DNA from: Nemophila menziesii
Lineage: Eukaryota; Streptophyta; Magnoliopsida; Boraginales; Hydrophyllaceae
Direction of reading: 5' to 3'
Assembly: GCA_029959085.1 (NCBI GenBank)
Contig: JARWIR010000005.1
Span: 35,829,350-35,893,349, forward strand
Length of the DNA stretch: 64,000 nucleotides
In this document: one piece after another, positions 1-10,945 of the stretch
How the letters are laid out: each line of letters begins with the position of its first letter
Numbering within the stretch: the first letter of the stretch is position 1
Notes under the pieces: model-generated
Told to the model about the DNA's origin: nothing
Seen by the model: only the letters and a program-made list of their open reading frames with translations
The model's database searches: none
Program-made: the position numbers and the translations under genes

Positions 1-180
1 AGCCATCATATTAGCCAGATTATTATGAGTGCTAAATTTCTCACGACAAAATAACCATGAGCAATGACATCACATACAAAGTAATACTTCATACCCATAT
101 GCTTTGTCTTCTCATAAAACACTTGATCCTTGAGAGACATACAGCATGCTGACTATCACAAAAGACTTTAGTAATCTACA
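1..180 (-). pseudogene. copia RNase H C-terminal fragment
   Basis: The minus-strand translation shows a broken copy of the copia RNase H tail: a CDSQ-like stretch, a segment resembling the usual xxRTKHI block, and a degraded NLADMM-like end. The reading frame changes at least twice over 180 bases. In an intact element this domain digests the RNA of the RNA/DNA hybrid during reverse transcription. It continues to, or past, the left edge of the window. Confidence 0.65.
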
Positions 181-185
181 AGTCT

Positions 186-470
186 TTGCAAATTTTAGAA
201 TTTTCATTTGTAACTGCATCTGAGGAAGTACAAGGCTCTCAATTAGAATTAAGAACTTTAGCTACATTCGGAGTATTAGAAACCAAATCAGGTACAACAA
301 ATGTATGTGGAGGGTTAACATTTCTCCTTGGTCTATTTGTTGTAAGAGAATACTATCGTGGTTGTGGTGAAAGGATATCACCACCATCATGCATGTCTGG
401 ACCATTCTAAGATATAGTTTTTGGTATAGGTTGTGATTTCATCGTTAATTCAACCTCTATGTTTAGTTTC
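186..470 (-). pseudogene. copia integrase/RT linker and first RT residues
   Basis: The minus-strand frame contains a TNRPRRN block followed by PP, the usual linker between copia integrase and RT, then EPCTSSDAVTNE. The latter matches the EP-x-(S/T)-x-x-E-A block that opens the copia RT domain. Two in-frame stops are present. RT homology ends near 186, immediately before RNase H sequence, so the finger, palm and catalytic YVDD regions are absent. Confidence 0.7.
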
Positions 471-1225
471 TTCTAATATTTATCACACTTATCACTAAAT
501 AGTAAATTACAAAGAATATAACTTTCATCAAAAACAATATTTCTACTAATTAACATTTTTTTGGTTTCTAGACACCATAATCTATAACCTTTAACACCAA
601 ATATATAGCCAAGAAATAGACACTTTGATCTAGGTTCAAAATTACCATTATCAATATGTGCATATGCTAGACAACAAAAAAATTTAAGAACAAAAATTTT
701 GGAGCAATTTCAAACCACACCTCTTGTGGATATGGCACTTAATGGCGAAATATCGAAAAGATAAGCAGACGTAGAAGAAGTTTCAACCCAAAAAAATATT
801 TGATAAACCAGAGCTAGAAAACATGTCGCGTACTTTTTCCATAATAGTTCTATTCATACACTCTACTTCTCCATATTATTGAGGTATACCTAGTACAGTT
901 AAATTTCTAACAATACCTTTTGAGTTACAAAGAGTATTGTATTCATTAGAGAATAGCTCAATTATAGTCAACATGTAATAAGCACCTCCCATGGAAGACA
1001 CTTTAAAGATAATTTAGAGATCTAAATGAAGATAGTCAAGTGATCTTTCAATGTTGTAAATATCTTTCCCGAATTGAACTCTCTTATGTTTTCTAAAGAC
1101 GAAGTGCTCACAAAACTGTAGTTTACCCAGACTCTGTACATCAAGGAGTCCTCCTATGTTTAGTGCAACGATACTATTTACTCTTATGCCCTAGACGCAT
1201 ATGCCAAAGTTTAGTAGTATCTTCT
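471..1225 (-). pseudogene. copia GAG-pre-integrase and integrase fragment
   Basis: Motifs on the minus strand, in order: LWHMRLGHKS (the histidines of the HHCC zinc finger, about 1180-1212); a CEHF block with one of the two expected cysteines (about 1080-1120); a GGAYYML block of the integrase core (about 970-1000); GIPQ then a stop then YGEVECMNRTIMEKVR (about 820-895), the conserved P-Q-x-N-G-x-x-E-R-x-N-R-T region; and a PRSKCLFLGY plus KGYRLW block (about 580-650). The spacing between GGAYY and GIPQ is too short, so part of the catalytic core has been deleted. It is non-functional. Confidence 0.85.
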
Positions 1226-1259
1226 TTGAACAATAAAGTAGAGACGACAATTGCATAAT

Positions 1260-1720
1260 CGATAACCGTGAAACCCTACAAAACATATAATTCTACTACC
1301 CTCTTTTGCTCTTTCATCACAACACGACTTCCTTTTCACATTTGCAAAACTCTATCTTCACTAGTTTACATGTGCCCTTTTGAGTTTAGAGTAATGAAAG
1401 AGATAAAATTCTTATTCAACTCTAGAACATGTTTTACACTACCAAGTGTTCTTACGATCCCATCAAACATCTTAATTGTGAATGTACCAATATCAGTAGT
1501 TTTACATGAGGCCTATTTTCCATTAAAACTACACATTTGATACTATTCCATATTAATAAAACCAATCCCAGTTGGGACACTTATGAGAGGTGTAACCAGA
1601 ATTCATAATTCGTTCTTTACTTGAGTTAAATTTACCATCACACTTAACAAAAATTTCTTCATCGTTGTCATTTATTACAACACTAACATTATCGAATTTT
1701 CTCGGGTATCGATTTTGATT
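1260..1720 (-). pseudogene. copia aspartic protease fragment
   Basis: The minus-strand reading gives WDWFY preceded by a MNSGYTSHKCPN block (about 1575-1610), the protease active-site region that is normally D-S-G-x-S-x-H. Here the catalytic Asp codon reads Asn (NSG at about 1592-1603). Further on are IKMFDGIVRTLGSVKHV and ELNKNFIS blocks (about 1390-1490), matching the usual conserved segment before GAG-pre-integrase. The changed active site and several stops mean it cannot process a polyprotein. Confidence 0.8.
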
Positions 1721-2605
1721 TGGAGTAGAAATGTTCTTTTTGTTCTAAAATATACGATATTAAGATATTATTAGTTACAAAACTTGTTTGTCTTTCATTC
1801 ATCACCTCCAGATTTCTACTCATGCGATTTTTCTTGTATAAACAAGCCTTCTGCGTGAGTCTTGGTTGTAACCATCACGTGTTTCATCCTTTCCTTAGAG
1901 TATAAGGCTTCATATATATCCACATATAAGGTTTTATGATTGTATAATATTCTATCTTTAAAATTTGAATACCATGGGGTAAAGATTACAGTAAAATTAA
2001 CGCCAAAAGTTCATCTCTATACTTGATTTCTAGAACTTCTAATCAGGCACAATTTCCTTAAATACATATATATGATCATCTAGGGGCGTAACTTCAACCA
2101 AACGATATGAATAAAGTCATTGATTTAGTGCTAACTTGGTGGTAAGATTTTTTGTCATACATAATTGCTTTGACACCAAACAAAAATTGACACTTAAAGT
2201 ACCAATGTGGTCCTTATAACACAAACAACAGCTTTGCACAACCAGTTTTTCCAAAATAAAGTCTAAATCTTGAGTGAAAAATCAAATAATAGCTTCAGAA
2301 TTTTGAAACCCTAACCCGTGATTATCTTGGTCGGTTTTAAGGAAACTCGACTAAACATATATCATTTTCATCCTTAGAACAAGTAGCACAACTTTGATTT
2401 AATAGGTTTTTGAAAAGAAAGTCGAGATCTCGAGCTTTGATATGAATTTTAGATGCGCTTCTTTTATTTTTCTTATTTTTTTATATAAATTAAATACAAA
2501 AGGATGGATACGAAGTTTATAAATCATAAATTAAAAATCTCTAATACCTCGATTCTTGTGAAAGAATTATACATTCGAAACTTGTTATGTAAAAATATAA
2601 CTGGT
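1721..2605 (-). other. expected copia gag region, not recognisable
   Basis: By position, between protease and primer binding site, this should hold gag and its zinc knuckle. I could not read a CX2CX4HX4C motif or a long frame here. It is either heavily mutated or partly replaced. Confidence 0.4.
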
Positions 2606-2618
2606 GGATCTAATACCA
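2606..2618 (-). promoter_or_regulatory. degenerate copia primer binding site
   Basis: On the minus strand this reads TGGTATTAGATCC, close to the TGGTATCAGAGC site complementary to initiator methionine tRNA that starts minus-strand synthesis in most plant copia elements. Its position, upstream of the gag/protease order, fits. Confidence 0.6.
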
Positions 2619-2900
2619 ATTTGATAGAAAGAGAATGATTGAATAAAGCACGCAAGTAAATAATTAACACAAGATTTACGTGGAAACCCAAGACGGAAAA
2701 AAATACAGGAAGATGAGAGATATTTCAATATAATTAAAGAGATATTAAAATAGGGAGTATATTCTAAAGGGTGTAAATAACAATACATAGTATATGCGTA
2801 TTTATAAGTAGTCAGGGGACTAGGTTATTATCTAGATTTGTCAGGTCTTACATAAGAATTGAGTCATAACTCTACCATATATTACAATCAATATTGGAAT
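2619..2900 (-). repeat. probable copia LTR remnant
   Basis: It lies directly outside the primer binding site, where the 5-prime LTR of the minus-strand copia should be. No second LTR is in the window to compare with, and I cannot place the outer boundary. Confidence 0.35.
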
Positions 2901-3930
2901 AATTTATATCATTTTATATATTACAAAAGAAAGTAATTGTCTTCATATTATAAGTAATGAAAGGTTCAATAATTGTAAAATGGCTATAATCTAAATAAAT
3001 TATCCGTAAGGGTATTAATTTTTACGAGAGAGTAAGTAGTAGATCTCTGGGCAATTTCATCAAGTAACTATCTACCAAAATGATCCTTGACAAATAAAAA
3101 CATATACTTTTATTAGCTTATTATCCCTCTCCATTGAAGTGTTCTTCTCTCTTTAAAGTCTTAATATAATACCTTTTTCATGGTTAACAATGGAGATTTC
3201 TTTCTAGATTTCTTCATGGAATCCCTTAAATTAGTTTGTTATTATCGTCATGATGACTCTCTTATAGTTTAGGTTTGTTTTCGTTTCTCTTTCCTCGATT
3301 TACATAACAGATTGGTTTAAGATACCTTTGGTTTAGGTTCGATTTCATCTCTATCTTTCTTGCCTCGGGTTACTTTAGTCAGATTTGGAGAATTTTCCAA
3401 AGATGCATCCTTGGTTAACTACAAGCTTGGTTTTTGTTAATCCTCAAGGCTCGTTATTGTTGTAGATGTAAATAAACTTTTATTTTTCCCATTAGTATTA
3501 AGATCTTCCATTTTATTTGGCTTTTAATTATCTCCTTTTACTCTTTTTTGTCTCTTTCTTGGTCGTAGTGCGCAACGAATGCACTTTACTTTTTTGAGTA
3601 TTGAGTTATTTTAGATGTCCTATATATAAAGTATCACTGTGTGTCATTTTACCTTACCTTCATTCTTTCTATCTTACTTATTACTCAAATTTTCCCCATC
3701 ATCTTCTACTTCTTTAAGATTTTTCTACTGTAACAAAATGATGATTGAAATCCCAAAACATATGAAACCGAATCTTTCCAAACAAGTTAAAAAGATTTAC
3801 ATGCAACTAACATGCTCCTAGCTAAACTTCTAATAAAAAAATTAGATTAATTCATTAATTGTTGAAGTTGTTATGAATCGGTTTTGGTATCTTGAAAGTA
3901 AAGTGTGTGTCCTAGATGCAGGGTTCAATC
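2901..3930. other. unassigned AT-rich spacer
   Basis: Only short spurious frames occur here (for example 3639-3821), with no domain, repeat or RNA gene that I can recognise. Part of it may be the outer portion of the copia LTR. Confidence 0.4.
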
Positions 3931-4344
3931 TCTGTTTTCTAGCTTTCAAATCAAGAGATGTCCTCTGGAAGGCTTGGAATTTTCTCCTGGTCCATTAATG
4001 GATTTATGTTGTCACTTCATGCTTGGCATCCGGAAATGGCCACTAAAAACGTATTTCTCACATACTACCTTATGGCTTTAATTGATTATCTTCCCCTAAC
4101 CTTTGTTTTGCCCAAAAATGTTAAAGACATGCAACAATATTGAGGCACTATCTTGGCCAATGAAATTGAAGATATTAGTGAATCTACGAATACCCTTCAT
4201 ATTTGGGTGATGTAGGATATTAAGAAACCACTAGAATCCATCTTCTTTGATGAGAGACCTTTCATTCCTGATGTTTTGGTTAAAGTTAGATTGAGAAGTT
4301 GAGTAAGTTTTGTGACAATCATGGTATTAAATGAAATAACATCT
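3931..4344 (+). pseudogene. LINE ORF1 fragment, DUF4283 plus zinc knuckle
   Basis: Translations over shifting frames show the DUF4283 pattern: a DVLW-like start, FMLSLHAWHPEM (compare the usual W-x-P segment), then LPLTFVLPKNVKD, then a KPL block and EKLSKFCDNHGI, the start of the CCHC-type knuckle normally read as FCYNCGxxGH. ORF1 proteins of this type bind the element RNA. The copy stops abruptly at 4344, where a gypsy-family LTR begins. Confidence 0.65.
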
Positions 4345-5973
4345 TGGTGGGGGCAAAGGTGTGATAAAATAATGAATAAATAAGATAATAATAAGGACAC
4401 ACACCATTAACTACCACGAGAAACTCACTGCAGGTATTACAGATCGTTTGCAAGTTCAGTTAGTAAGTAAAGTTCGTTAGCAGGTATTTGATCTGTTAGA
4501 TCTACTTGTGTATATAGAGAAGTGTAGAAGAAATTACTTGTTTGATAAAAAGACAACAAAAGAAATAATATTTATTTGGTTTTTAGATTTAAAAGATAAT
4601 AATGCAAATAAATAATTACTAAAGAATGGAGATGAGAGATATAGATTAGGTTTGCTAGCATGCACTTATCCTTCTAAATCAATATTCTAGTTATAAGGGT
4701 GAATTGAGCTCTTTTTGTGTAAATAGTCAGGATTCTATATTCCTCCTAACCCCCGTCAGGGTGGACTTAGGTGGCAACCTAACAATTACCAGGGGACATG
4801 GGTAAGAGGACCCTGCACAATGATCGGTAGTTAATCTCAAACCCTAGTGACTATCTATTAGGAAAGCCCGTCAGGATCACTATAGTACACTAGATTTTTA
4901 TGTGGTGTTTCAATCGTTGAACACCCTTCCGGGTGACCATCCAACTACTAATGACAAAACCCTATATGTGTGCATTCGCAAGGACTACAATAATTAAGTC
5001 AAAGAACATAAAGAAGATATATAAAGTAACTAAGTATCTCAATCAATTTAAAGGCTAATCCCAAATAACATAAAAATAAAGAATTTGAGATCAAATATTA
5101 TACCTATGCAAACCCAAGCTATGAGAAAATTAGTTCATATCTAAAGACATAGAAATAAAACTAAGGATAAAAGTAATTAGATATATAGTTAAGCTATTGA
5201 ATCTAATACAAATTACCCTAATGATAGAGCGATAGGATGGAGAAGAGGAGTTTGTGACTTTCCAACTTCTTGTCTTCCTCTCTAGGTCTTCTTGCTTCTC
5301 TGGATGATAAAACTTGATACTAAGGACTAATATTTAAGCAAGGACTAAGAAAAACTGAGCAAAGACAAGCAAGGAAAATGTTTACAAAGGTATCTAGCTG
5401 TATTTATAAGTTCTAGGTTGAAATATAGGAGTGAAAGTAAATTTATTAGAGTCCTGTTCCTTTTCAAATTTGTTTCCTAAAATATAGAACTAAATAAACA
5501 CTGTAGATTGATTTGGCCATATCTAATTCGTTACTTGTCGGATTTCAGCGCACTTTATATAGAAACAACCGTAATTCAAAGATATATTTGATTATAAAAT
5601 GGTTCCTTCAAGTTCGTAATGTATTTTGTACAGTTTTCAAAATACTGGACGTCTTTACAGCATTGGCGGATTTATTTGCCAGCTTTCTCTTTCCTAATTC
5701 AACTTTTTTTCCTTTTAACTCTAGAGTTTGCCTTAGATCTTCTTTCCTTAACTCCTTGCAATTGATTTGGCCTCTAATTATATTCCATAAACCTAAGAGT
5801 TTTACATTAACACATAAATTATACCAAATATGCTCTAAAAGTAATAAATCTCCAAATCAAAGCATGAATTAAGAAATAACCTAATAATGGGGAAAATCCC
5901 TTAACAATTAATACAATGCACCTAAAATGATCTCTCATGAGTGAATTACTTCATCACAAATATAGAGACATCA
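4345..5973 (-). repeat. solo gypsy-type LTR, copy a (minus)
   Basis: On the minus strand this 1629-bp unit begins TGATGTCTCTAT at 5973 and ends CCCCCACCA at 4345, giving TG...CA ends. It is the same family as the LTR at 23743-25394: both contain the GTAATTTGTATTAGAT segment and CCGGGTGACC / CCTGACGGG-type motifs in the same order. No primer binding site or polypurine tract flanks it, so it is a solo LTR. The flanks are not a simple short target duplication: about 240 bp of LINE sequence is present on both sides. Confidence 0.85.
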
Positions 5974-6245
5974 CTTCCCCTAACCTTTGTTTTTCCTAAA
6001 AATGTTAAATACATGCAACAATATTGACTACACTATCTTGGCCTATTAAATTAAAGATATTAGTGAAACTACAAAGACCAATCGTATTTGGGTGATATGG
6101 GATATTAAGAAACCACATAATCCATCTTCTCTTATGAGAGACCTTTCACTCCTAATGGTTTGGTATGAGTTAGATTTTAGAAGTTGAGAAAGTTTTGTAA
6201 CAATCATGGTATTATCACCTATGTAGAAGATGAATGCCCTCATAA
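5974..6245 (+). pseudogene. second copy of LINE ORF1 segment
   Basis: It starts cttcccctaacctttg and repeats the sequence at about 4092-4335 with scattered substitutions, then continues further into the zinc knuckle region (FCNNHGIITYVEDECPHN). The duplicated piece flanks the solo LTR exactly, so LINE sequence lies on both sides with about 240 bp of overlap. See the finding on this duplication. Confidence 0.75.
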
Positions 6246-6277
6246 CCCTAAGAGTTGAAAGGAAACTAAAACCATAT

Positions 6278-6328
6278 TAGGAACACCAAGAGTTGAAGAT
6301 TAATTGTGTGATTATCTTGGTGTTCCTA
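6278..6328. repeat. perfect 14-bp hairpin
   Basis: The arm taggaacaccaaga (6278-6291) and its exact reverse complement tcttggtgttccta (6315-6328) are separated by 23 bases. No terminator context applies in a plant. It could be a fragment of a small inverted-repeat element or chance. Confidence 0.7.
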
Positions 6329-7344
6329 GCAATATCATTAACATGTATTTCAAAAGGAGATGCAGGTGTATGCAAGTAAGGGCCTTAGTTGTAACACTGG
6401 TATGAAATAGGGTAAACGTTTACCTGGTAAATCTGTTGGTGGAAGAAAAGAAAAATAGGTCTGTATAGAGAGCCCCAATGGTGGTTGTTCTATTAATAAG
6501 GCGTCAAACGATGATCCTCTTTTATCTTTATATCCCTTGTATACTGAAATCAAATCTAGGGTTGAATTCAACACACTGATAGTAGCTTTGAGGTGGATTA
6601 TTTTGCCTTCCTATACTCGATCAAGTTCAACATATATTCCTAAAATATTGGTACTAATGAATTGGGCTAGGTATCACCTAGAAAAAATGATCGGGTCCAA
6701 AACAAACAATGCTAAAAAAAGGCTAGAGGTAAGTGAATGGCCAAGCTGACCCATCAATGTGGTATTTTATCTTCAACTACTAGGTTTTCCATTATTTTGT
6801 GAAATAGAGATAATCCTACCTAAGGAAAGTAAAAGCTTCGGTGGATTAACCCTAATGTTAATGTTGCTTCCCAAACAATCAAATAGAAATATCCCTCATT
6901 TCCCTACTCAGATTGAAGATAACTCTATTCAAATATCTCCATCACCTACTCCTACCCCCACCCACTTCTAATAAAACACATTCTCAATCCATCTTACACA
7001 AATCCCACATTAACAATATCTTCTCAGATTCTCTTAGCCAAGAAGTCACCAGACATATTCTCAATCATTCTAGTTCTACTACATGTATTGAAGCTTCCAC
7101 AATATTCACTCTACCAAATCCTTTCAATCCTGATAATTATGTTCAACTTACCGAGATTGCAATTAAGGTGGAGCATAAGCTTCTTGATATGGCTAACAAG
7201 ATAAAGAAAGAAAAGAAAGTTGGTTCACTATGTGGGTACCGGGTTTGATCAGGTTAGTAATCAGATGGTTAAAGTTTTTTTAATTGATGTCCCAATTACA
7301 GTTGTTCCTTTGAAGAAGATTGTGCCAAATAATATGGAGTTTAT
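6329..7344 (+). other. LINE ORF1 tail / ORF1-ORF2 interval, no domain readable
   Basis: This lies between the ORF1 knuckle and the endonuclease. Short frames (6537-6749, 6759-6971, 6913-7248) include Ser/Pro/Thr-rich and Lys-rich stretches, as is common for ORF1 tails, but I cannot assign a domain. Confidence 0.4.
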
Positions 7345-8010
7345 GCTTTGAGAAGCCCCTACCACTTACAAGGTGGGTGTTATTTGGATATGCTAGGGTA
7401 TGGGCCCTCCCCTAACACTCCAAAAAATTATAAAGTTGTCTCTAAGGAAAAATTATGGTTTATTGTTTTGATAAAAACCAAGATGAAGAATAAAAAGTTT
7501 TTTATTCTTGCCAAAAAGATAAAGAATAAGGTACTGTAGTGTGTGGATACTAGTGGTGCTTTAGAAAACTTACCCTTTTTTCGACAATTTGGATATATCG
7601 GTAATTCACTATTCCACAACAATATTTATGCATCCTTTCTATATAATGTGAATAATATTTGGTCTTTCCAACTAGTGAATTCACACCCTAATGAAGATAA
7701 AAAGAGAAAACTTTGGGATTCTATTTATTTTGTGAAAATTAGGGGGCAACCCAACAAATGTAGCTGATATGAGTTCCATCAATAATAATATTTTCTTGGT
7801 TGATCTTAATGAAATTTTGTGTAAAGTTTGTTCCTTTACATGGAGAAATGATATGATTACCTCAAACCTCATACTTCAAACTTAATAGAGGCCCAGTTTC
7901 TACTACTTGAAATTTATTATATCCAGGGACTTGGATTCTTAATTCCCCTTGTTTGTTCTGATTCACTTCCCATAATTCTCCATTTGGATAATCCTCTATC
8001 ATGGGTAAGT
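7345..8010 (+). pseudogene. LINE ORF2 endonuclease domain relic
   Basis: Successive frames show a degenerate start of the AP-like endonuclease (a GYGPSPNTPKN block in place of NCRGLGNP), a V-D-T-S-G-A-L block at 7543, then HPNEDKKRKLWDSI, which matches the usual HP-x-x-x-x-R-x-x-LW-x-x-L. SFTWRND follows (about 7840) and an SDSLPIILHL block (about 7960), corresponding to SDHSPI. The His of SDH is lost. In a live element this domain nicks target DNA. Confidence 0.65.
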
Positions 8011-8299
8011 GCAAGAAATACTTTGTGATCGCACATGCTTGTTTATAAGATCTTTCTTGTACGGATATTATCTCAAATTGCCTTCTATCCTCAACCTTCT
8101 TTATTGGTTATCCATGTATTAGGTTACTAAAGAGACTGAATTTATGTAGAAGAAGTTGTTCTTAAATGGAAAAAATAATGTTAGGAATAATGAAACCTTT
8201 AACAACTTGCTTAGTAAATAGTTAGGATCCCTCACCCAACATAATTTGCAGGGCCTCTCTTAACCCAGGTTTAAATTTTCTTCTCTATCTACCTTGAAA

Positions 8300-9630
8300 T
8301 TTCTAAACTTCGTCCTTTAGAAGAAAAAAATCAGGCTTTTAGAGCCAAAATTAAACTGGTAAAGCTTGGAGTCTGGAATTCTAAATTCTTTGACTTGTCC
8401 ACAAAATTTAGAAGGGTCTCAAACAAGATTGTTTGCCTTTTGAAGTACAATAAGGAGTGGACTTCTGTCTTTATGAAATTCACAACCATATTTTATCCTT
8501 CTTAAATGGTACATATCAAAGTCATGGCAACAGATTTATTGATCATATTCCATTAGGTATTCAACCTTTGGTCTCAAAGGGGGAAACCTCTTCTCTTGTG
8601 GATCTTATTACCTAAGAGGAACTTAAAGCTGTTACTTGGGGTCTAGGTTCCTCTGAATCCCCAAATCCTGGTGGTTTTCTTAGAGCCTTCATCCAAAGAT
8701 TCCAGACTGTACTTTATATGGACATTCTAGTTGTTTGCAATGACATCTAATCTATCACTATCCCTCAACATTATTCTTATACATGAATGAAAGAGTCCTT
8801 AAAAAATTTACCAATTTAGAGCAATATCTTGTACTAATTTCATCTATAAAGTCATTGCTAAAGTTTGTGTAACTAGGATGAGCTCCATTATCCCCAACAT
8901 TGTCTTACCTTATCAATCTGCTTTCAAAAGAGAGCGAAAAATCAAGGATAATATTATAATTTTCCATGAAGTCATTCACAAGTCAAAATATCTTAGGAAG
9001 GAATCTAAATTTAGCTACTATATCATCAAAGTTGATATACATAAATCCTATGATAGACTTGACTAAGAGTTGTTTTCTAAGTTTGAATTTTCTACCCATG
9101 GGTCTCATTCATTGGAAGTTGTATCTCCTCCATAAGGTATAATATTATCCTTAATGGCAATATATTTGACTCTTTTTTCCAATCTAGAGGCTTGAGGCAA
9201 GGAGATTGTATGCCTCCTTCTCTCATTTCCAGAACTCACTTAACAAATCCGCAAGTTGCCAGTGGCTCCAATAAAAGGATCCTTATTAACGAGTATTTCC
9301 CTCCTATAATTCACCTTATATTTGTTTATAATTCTATGCTCTTCTTGAGGACTCTGAGTTATAAATTATGCTTTAAAGGGGATGATTTACAAATTCTACT
9401 TTGCTTTAGGTTTGGCCATTATCCATAATAAATATGAATGCCTCTCATAAAGGACCTTGGCATTTATTTTGGCATCCTTACTAAGTGTGGTACTCTAAAG
9501 AAAAGGCTACGGAATGGTTGTGTGATAAGGTTTCCTCTACTGGCCTGAAAAAGTTTCTCCTCTCTATGGCTTAGAAATATACTATTATCTCCTTCTTCAT
9601 TAATGACTTCTCACCTGTTTCATGAATATC
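8300..9630 (+). pseudogene. LINE ORF2 reverse transcriptase relic
   Basis: The linker before RT is readable near 8320-8440 (AKIKLVKLGVWN). The clearest RT stretch is 8850-9066: IAKVCVTRMSSIIPNIVLPYQSAF, then an R-x-I-x-D-N-I-I-I block and a KVDIHKSYDRLD segment, which is motif A with its Asp present. A RQGDCMPP block at about 9195 matches RQGDPLSP. The YADD motif is not readable. Sequence after 9440 resembles the region before zf-RVT. The domain ends where an LTR starts at 9631. Confidence 0.75.
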
Positions 9631-10500
9631 TGGTGTCTCCTTTTATGGAATAGATTAATCTAGTCTCGAGACATTTTTAGGGGCATTTAGGACTTAGTTG
9701 AGGGATTTTTTCCTATTATTTGACGTTTCATGATTTCTTGTCTAGTTTCAACTTTTATGTTACTTTTAGAGATTTTGTGCGTAATTTGTGTGTTAAGTGT
9801 GCAGCTCTTAGGTACTTTGATACTAAGATACCCCGATACGATAATAAGAAGTCAAGAAGACAATATTACCCCAAATTTATGGCGTTGGAGAACAATTCGA
9901 CCACTTTTGAACAACAAGAGAGTTTACCAGCAATACTTAGAAATTAACCTATTAGAGTCATCATGCGCAATCGGTTAGGATTGTGGCCGAGCCCTTGGAA
10001 TGAATGGTAGCACTTGAAGTTAAAAGCGCATGAGAAATAACGGTTTGTGAATTGGATCAGAAATGAAAGTGTTATTCAATTTGTCGTTGACTTGGTTCGA
10101 ACAAGTCCACACACCCTTAGAAACATTTTTGGGTTTACTTGGGCCATTAAAAGGGGACCCACAACACCAAAAACGTGTTAAAAAGATTATATATCATATT
10201 TTACAGATAATCAGAGGTAGACTTCATTATTTATACGCTTGGGAAGCAAAGAACGACCGAGAGAAGAAGATGAGAAGCATTCCATGCCATAACACCTCTA
10301 TCTTTCATCATTCCATCAAGATTATTAGTGTATTTCTATTTTGTATTATCTTTAAACATGATTATTACCCTCTCAGTCTTTAGTTTTTATTGTTTCAATA
10401 TGCCCTAAATTATTCATAGCTTGAGAATTGCACTTATGTATGAACCCTAATATTATTTTATTCATTTACTGAAATTGGTACTTACATCTTATCTATGTAG
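9631..10500 (+). repeat. truncated gypsy-type LTR, copy b (plus)
   Basis: It begins TGGTGTCTCC and then ATTAATCTAG, in register with the LTR at 23743 (TGATATCTCC ... ATTAATCTAG). Both then share a GAGACAT ... TTTTAGG stretch and a GTAATTTGTGTGTTAA-like stretch. Only about 870 bp is present compared with about 1.6 kb in the other copies, so the 3-prime half is missing or unrecognisable. LINE RNase H sequence resumes after it, so it interrupts LINE P. The right border is approximate. Confidence 0.6.
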
Positions 10501-10519
10501 AGATATTTTTGAAGCTAAA

Positions 10520-10945
10520 AAATTGTCAACGGAAGTCATCCTGAAACTCAGGTAGAAAATGTCTATAGTAATTCCCTCCCTTGGGAATCTCCCAACACAA
10601 GACACCATTAAAATCAACGTTAGTGCTAGTTTTTGCCTTAGAAAGAGTTATAACTGATGTCGTCATTCACAACTGGAAAGGTGAGCTTATTAGTGGTTTT
10701 GCCAAATTTGTTCTCGACTCCTCCAGCTTATTAGTGACCTCCTTCTAGTCAAAAACCAAACTCCTTCGGAAATCACCCTAGATACTGATGCATAAATGGT
10801 TTTCGTTGCTATTTACTCCCCATGCCTCGTTTTCTCCTAGAAAAACAAACATATCCTTGACGATATTCTAAAATAGTACTAGATGTTCCTCCCATAATAA
10901 CAAATTTAGTGATAGATTGGTTGCTAAAATAAATTCTAAACTTAT
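10520..10945 (+). pseudogene. LINE RNase H domain relic
   Basis: Frames after the LTR show TIKINVSASF (the I-x-I-N-x-D-A-S-F block with the catalytic Asp replaced by Ser), an IxDW/G-like segment, ITLDTDA (compare the usual E-S/T-D) and DRLVAKINSK near the end. This is the C-terminal RNase H of plant LINE ORF2. Stops are frequent. Confidence 0.6.

Larger units (their letters stand above)
1..2618 (-). mobile_element. Ty1/copia relic 1, internal region
   Basis: Read on the minus strand, this stretch gives copia polyprotein landmarks in the normal order from high to low coordinate: primer binding site, gag region, protease, GAG-pre-integrase, integrase, the start of RT, and RNase H. Every domain carries stops and frame changes, so it is dead. 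The RT core is missing: sequence passes from the first RT residues (about 186-240) straight into the RNase H tail (1-180). The window edge cuts the 3-prime end. Family assignment is firm because many separate motifs agree; the lineage within copia is not resolved. Confidence 0.85.
3931..10945 (+). mobile_element. LINE (L1-type) relic P, interrupted by two LTRs
   Basis: Plus-strand remnants of a plant L1-type LINE run in order: ORF1 DUF4283 and zinc knuckle (3931-4344, repeated 5974-6245), endonuclease (about 7345-8010), RT (about 8300-9630) and RNase H (about 10520-10945). Every part is full of stops and frameshifts. Two LTRs of the same gypsy-type family interrupt it, at 4345-5973 (minus) and 9631-10500 (plus). 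It is clearly old. Confidence 0.8.
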
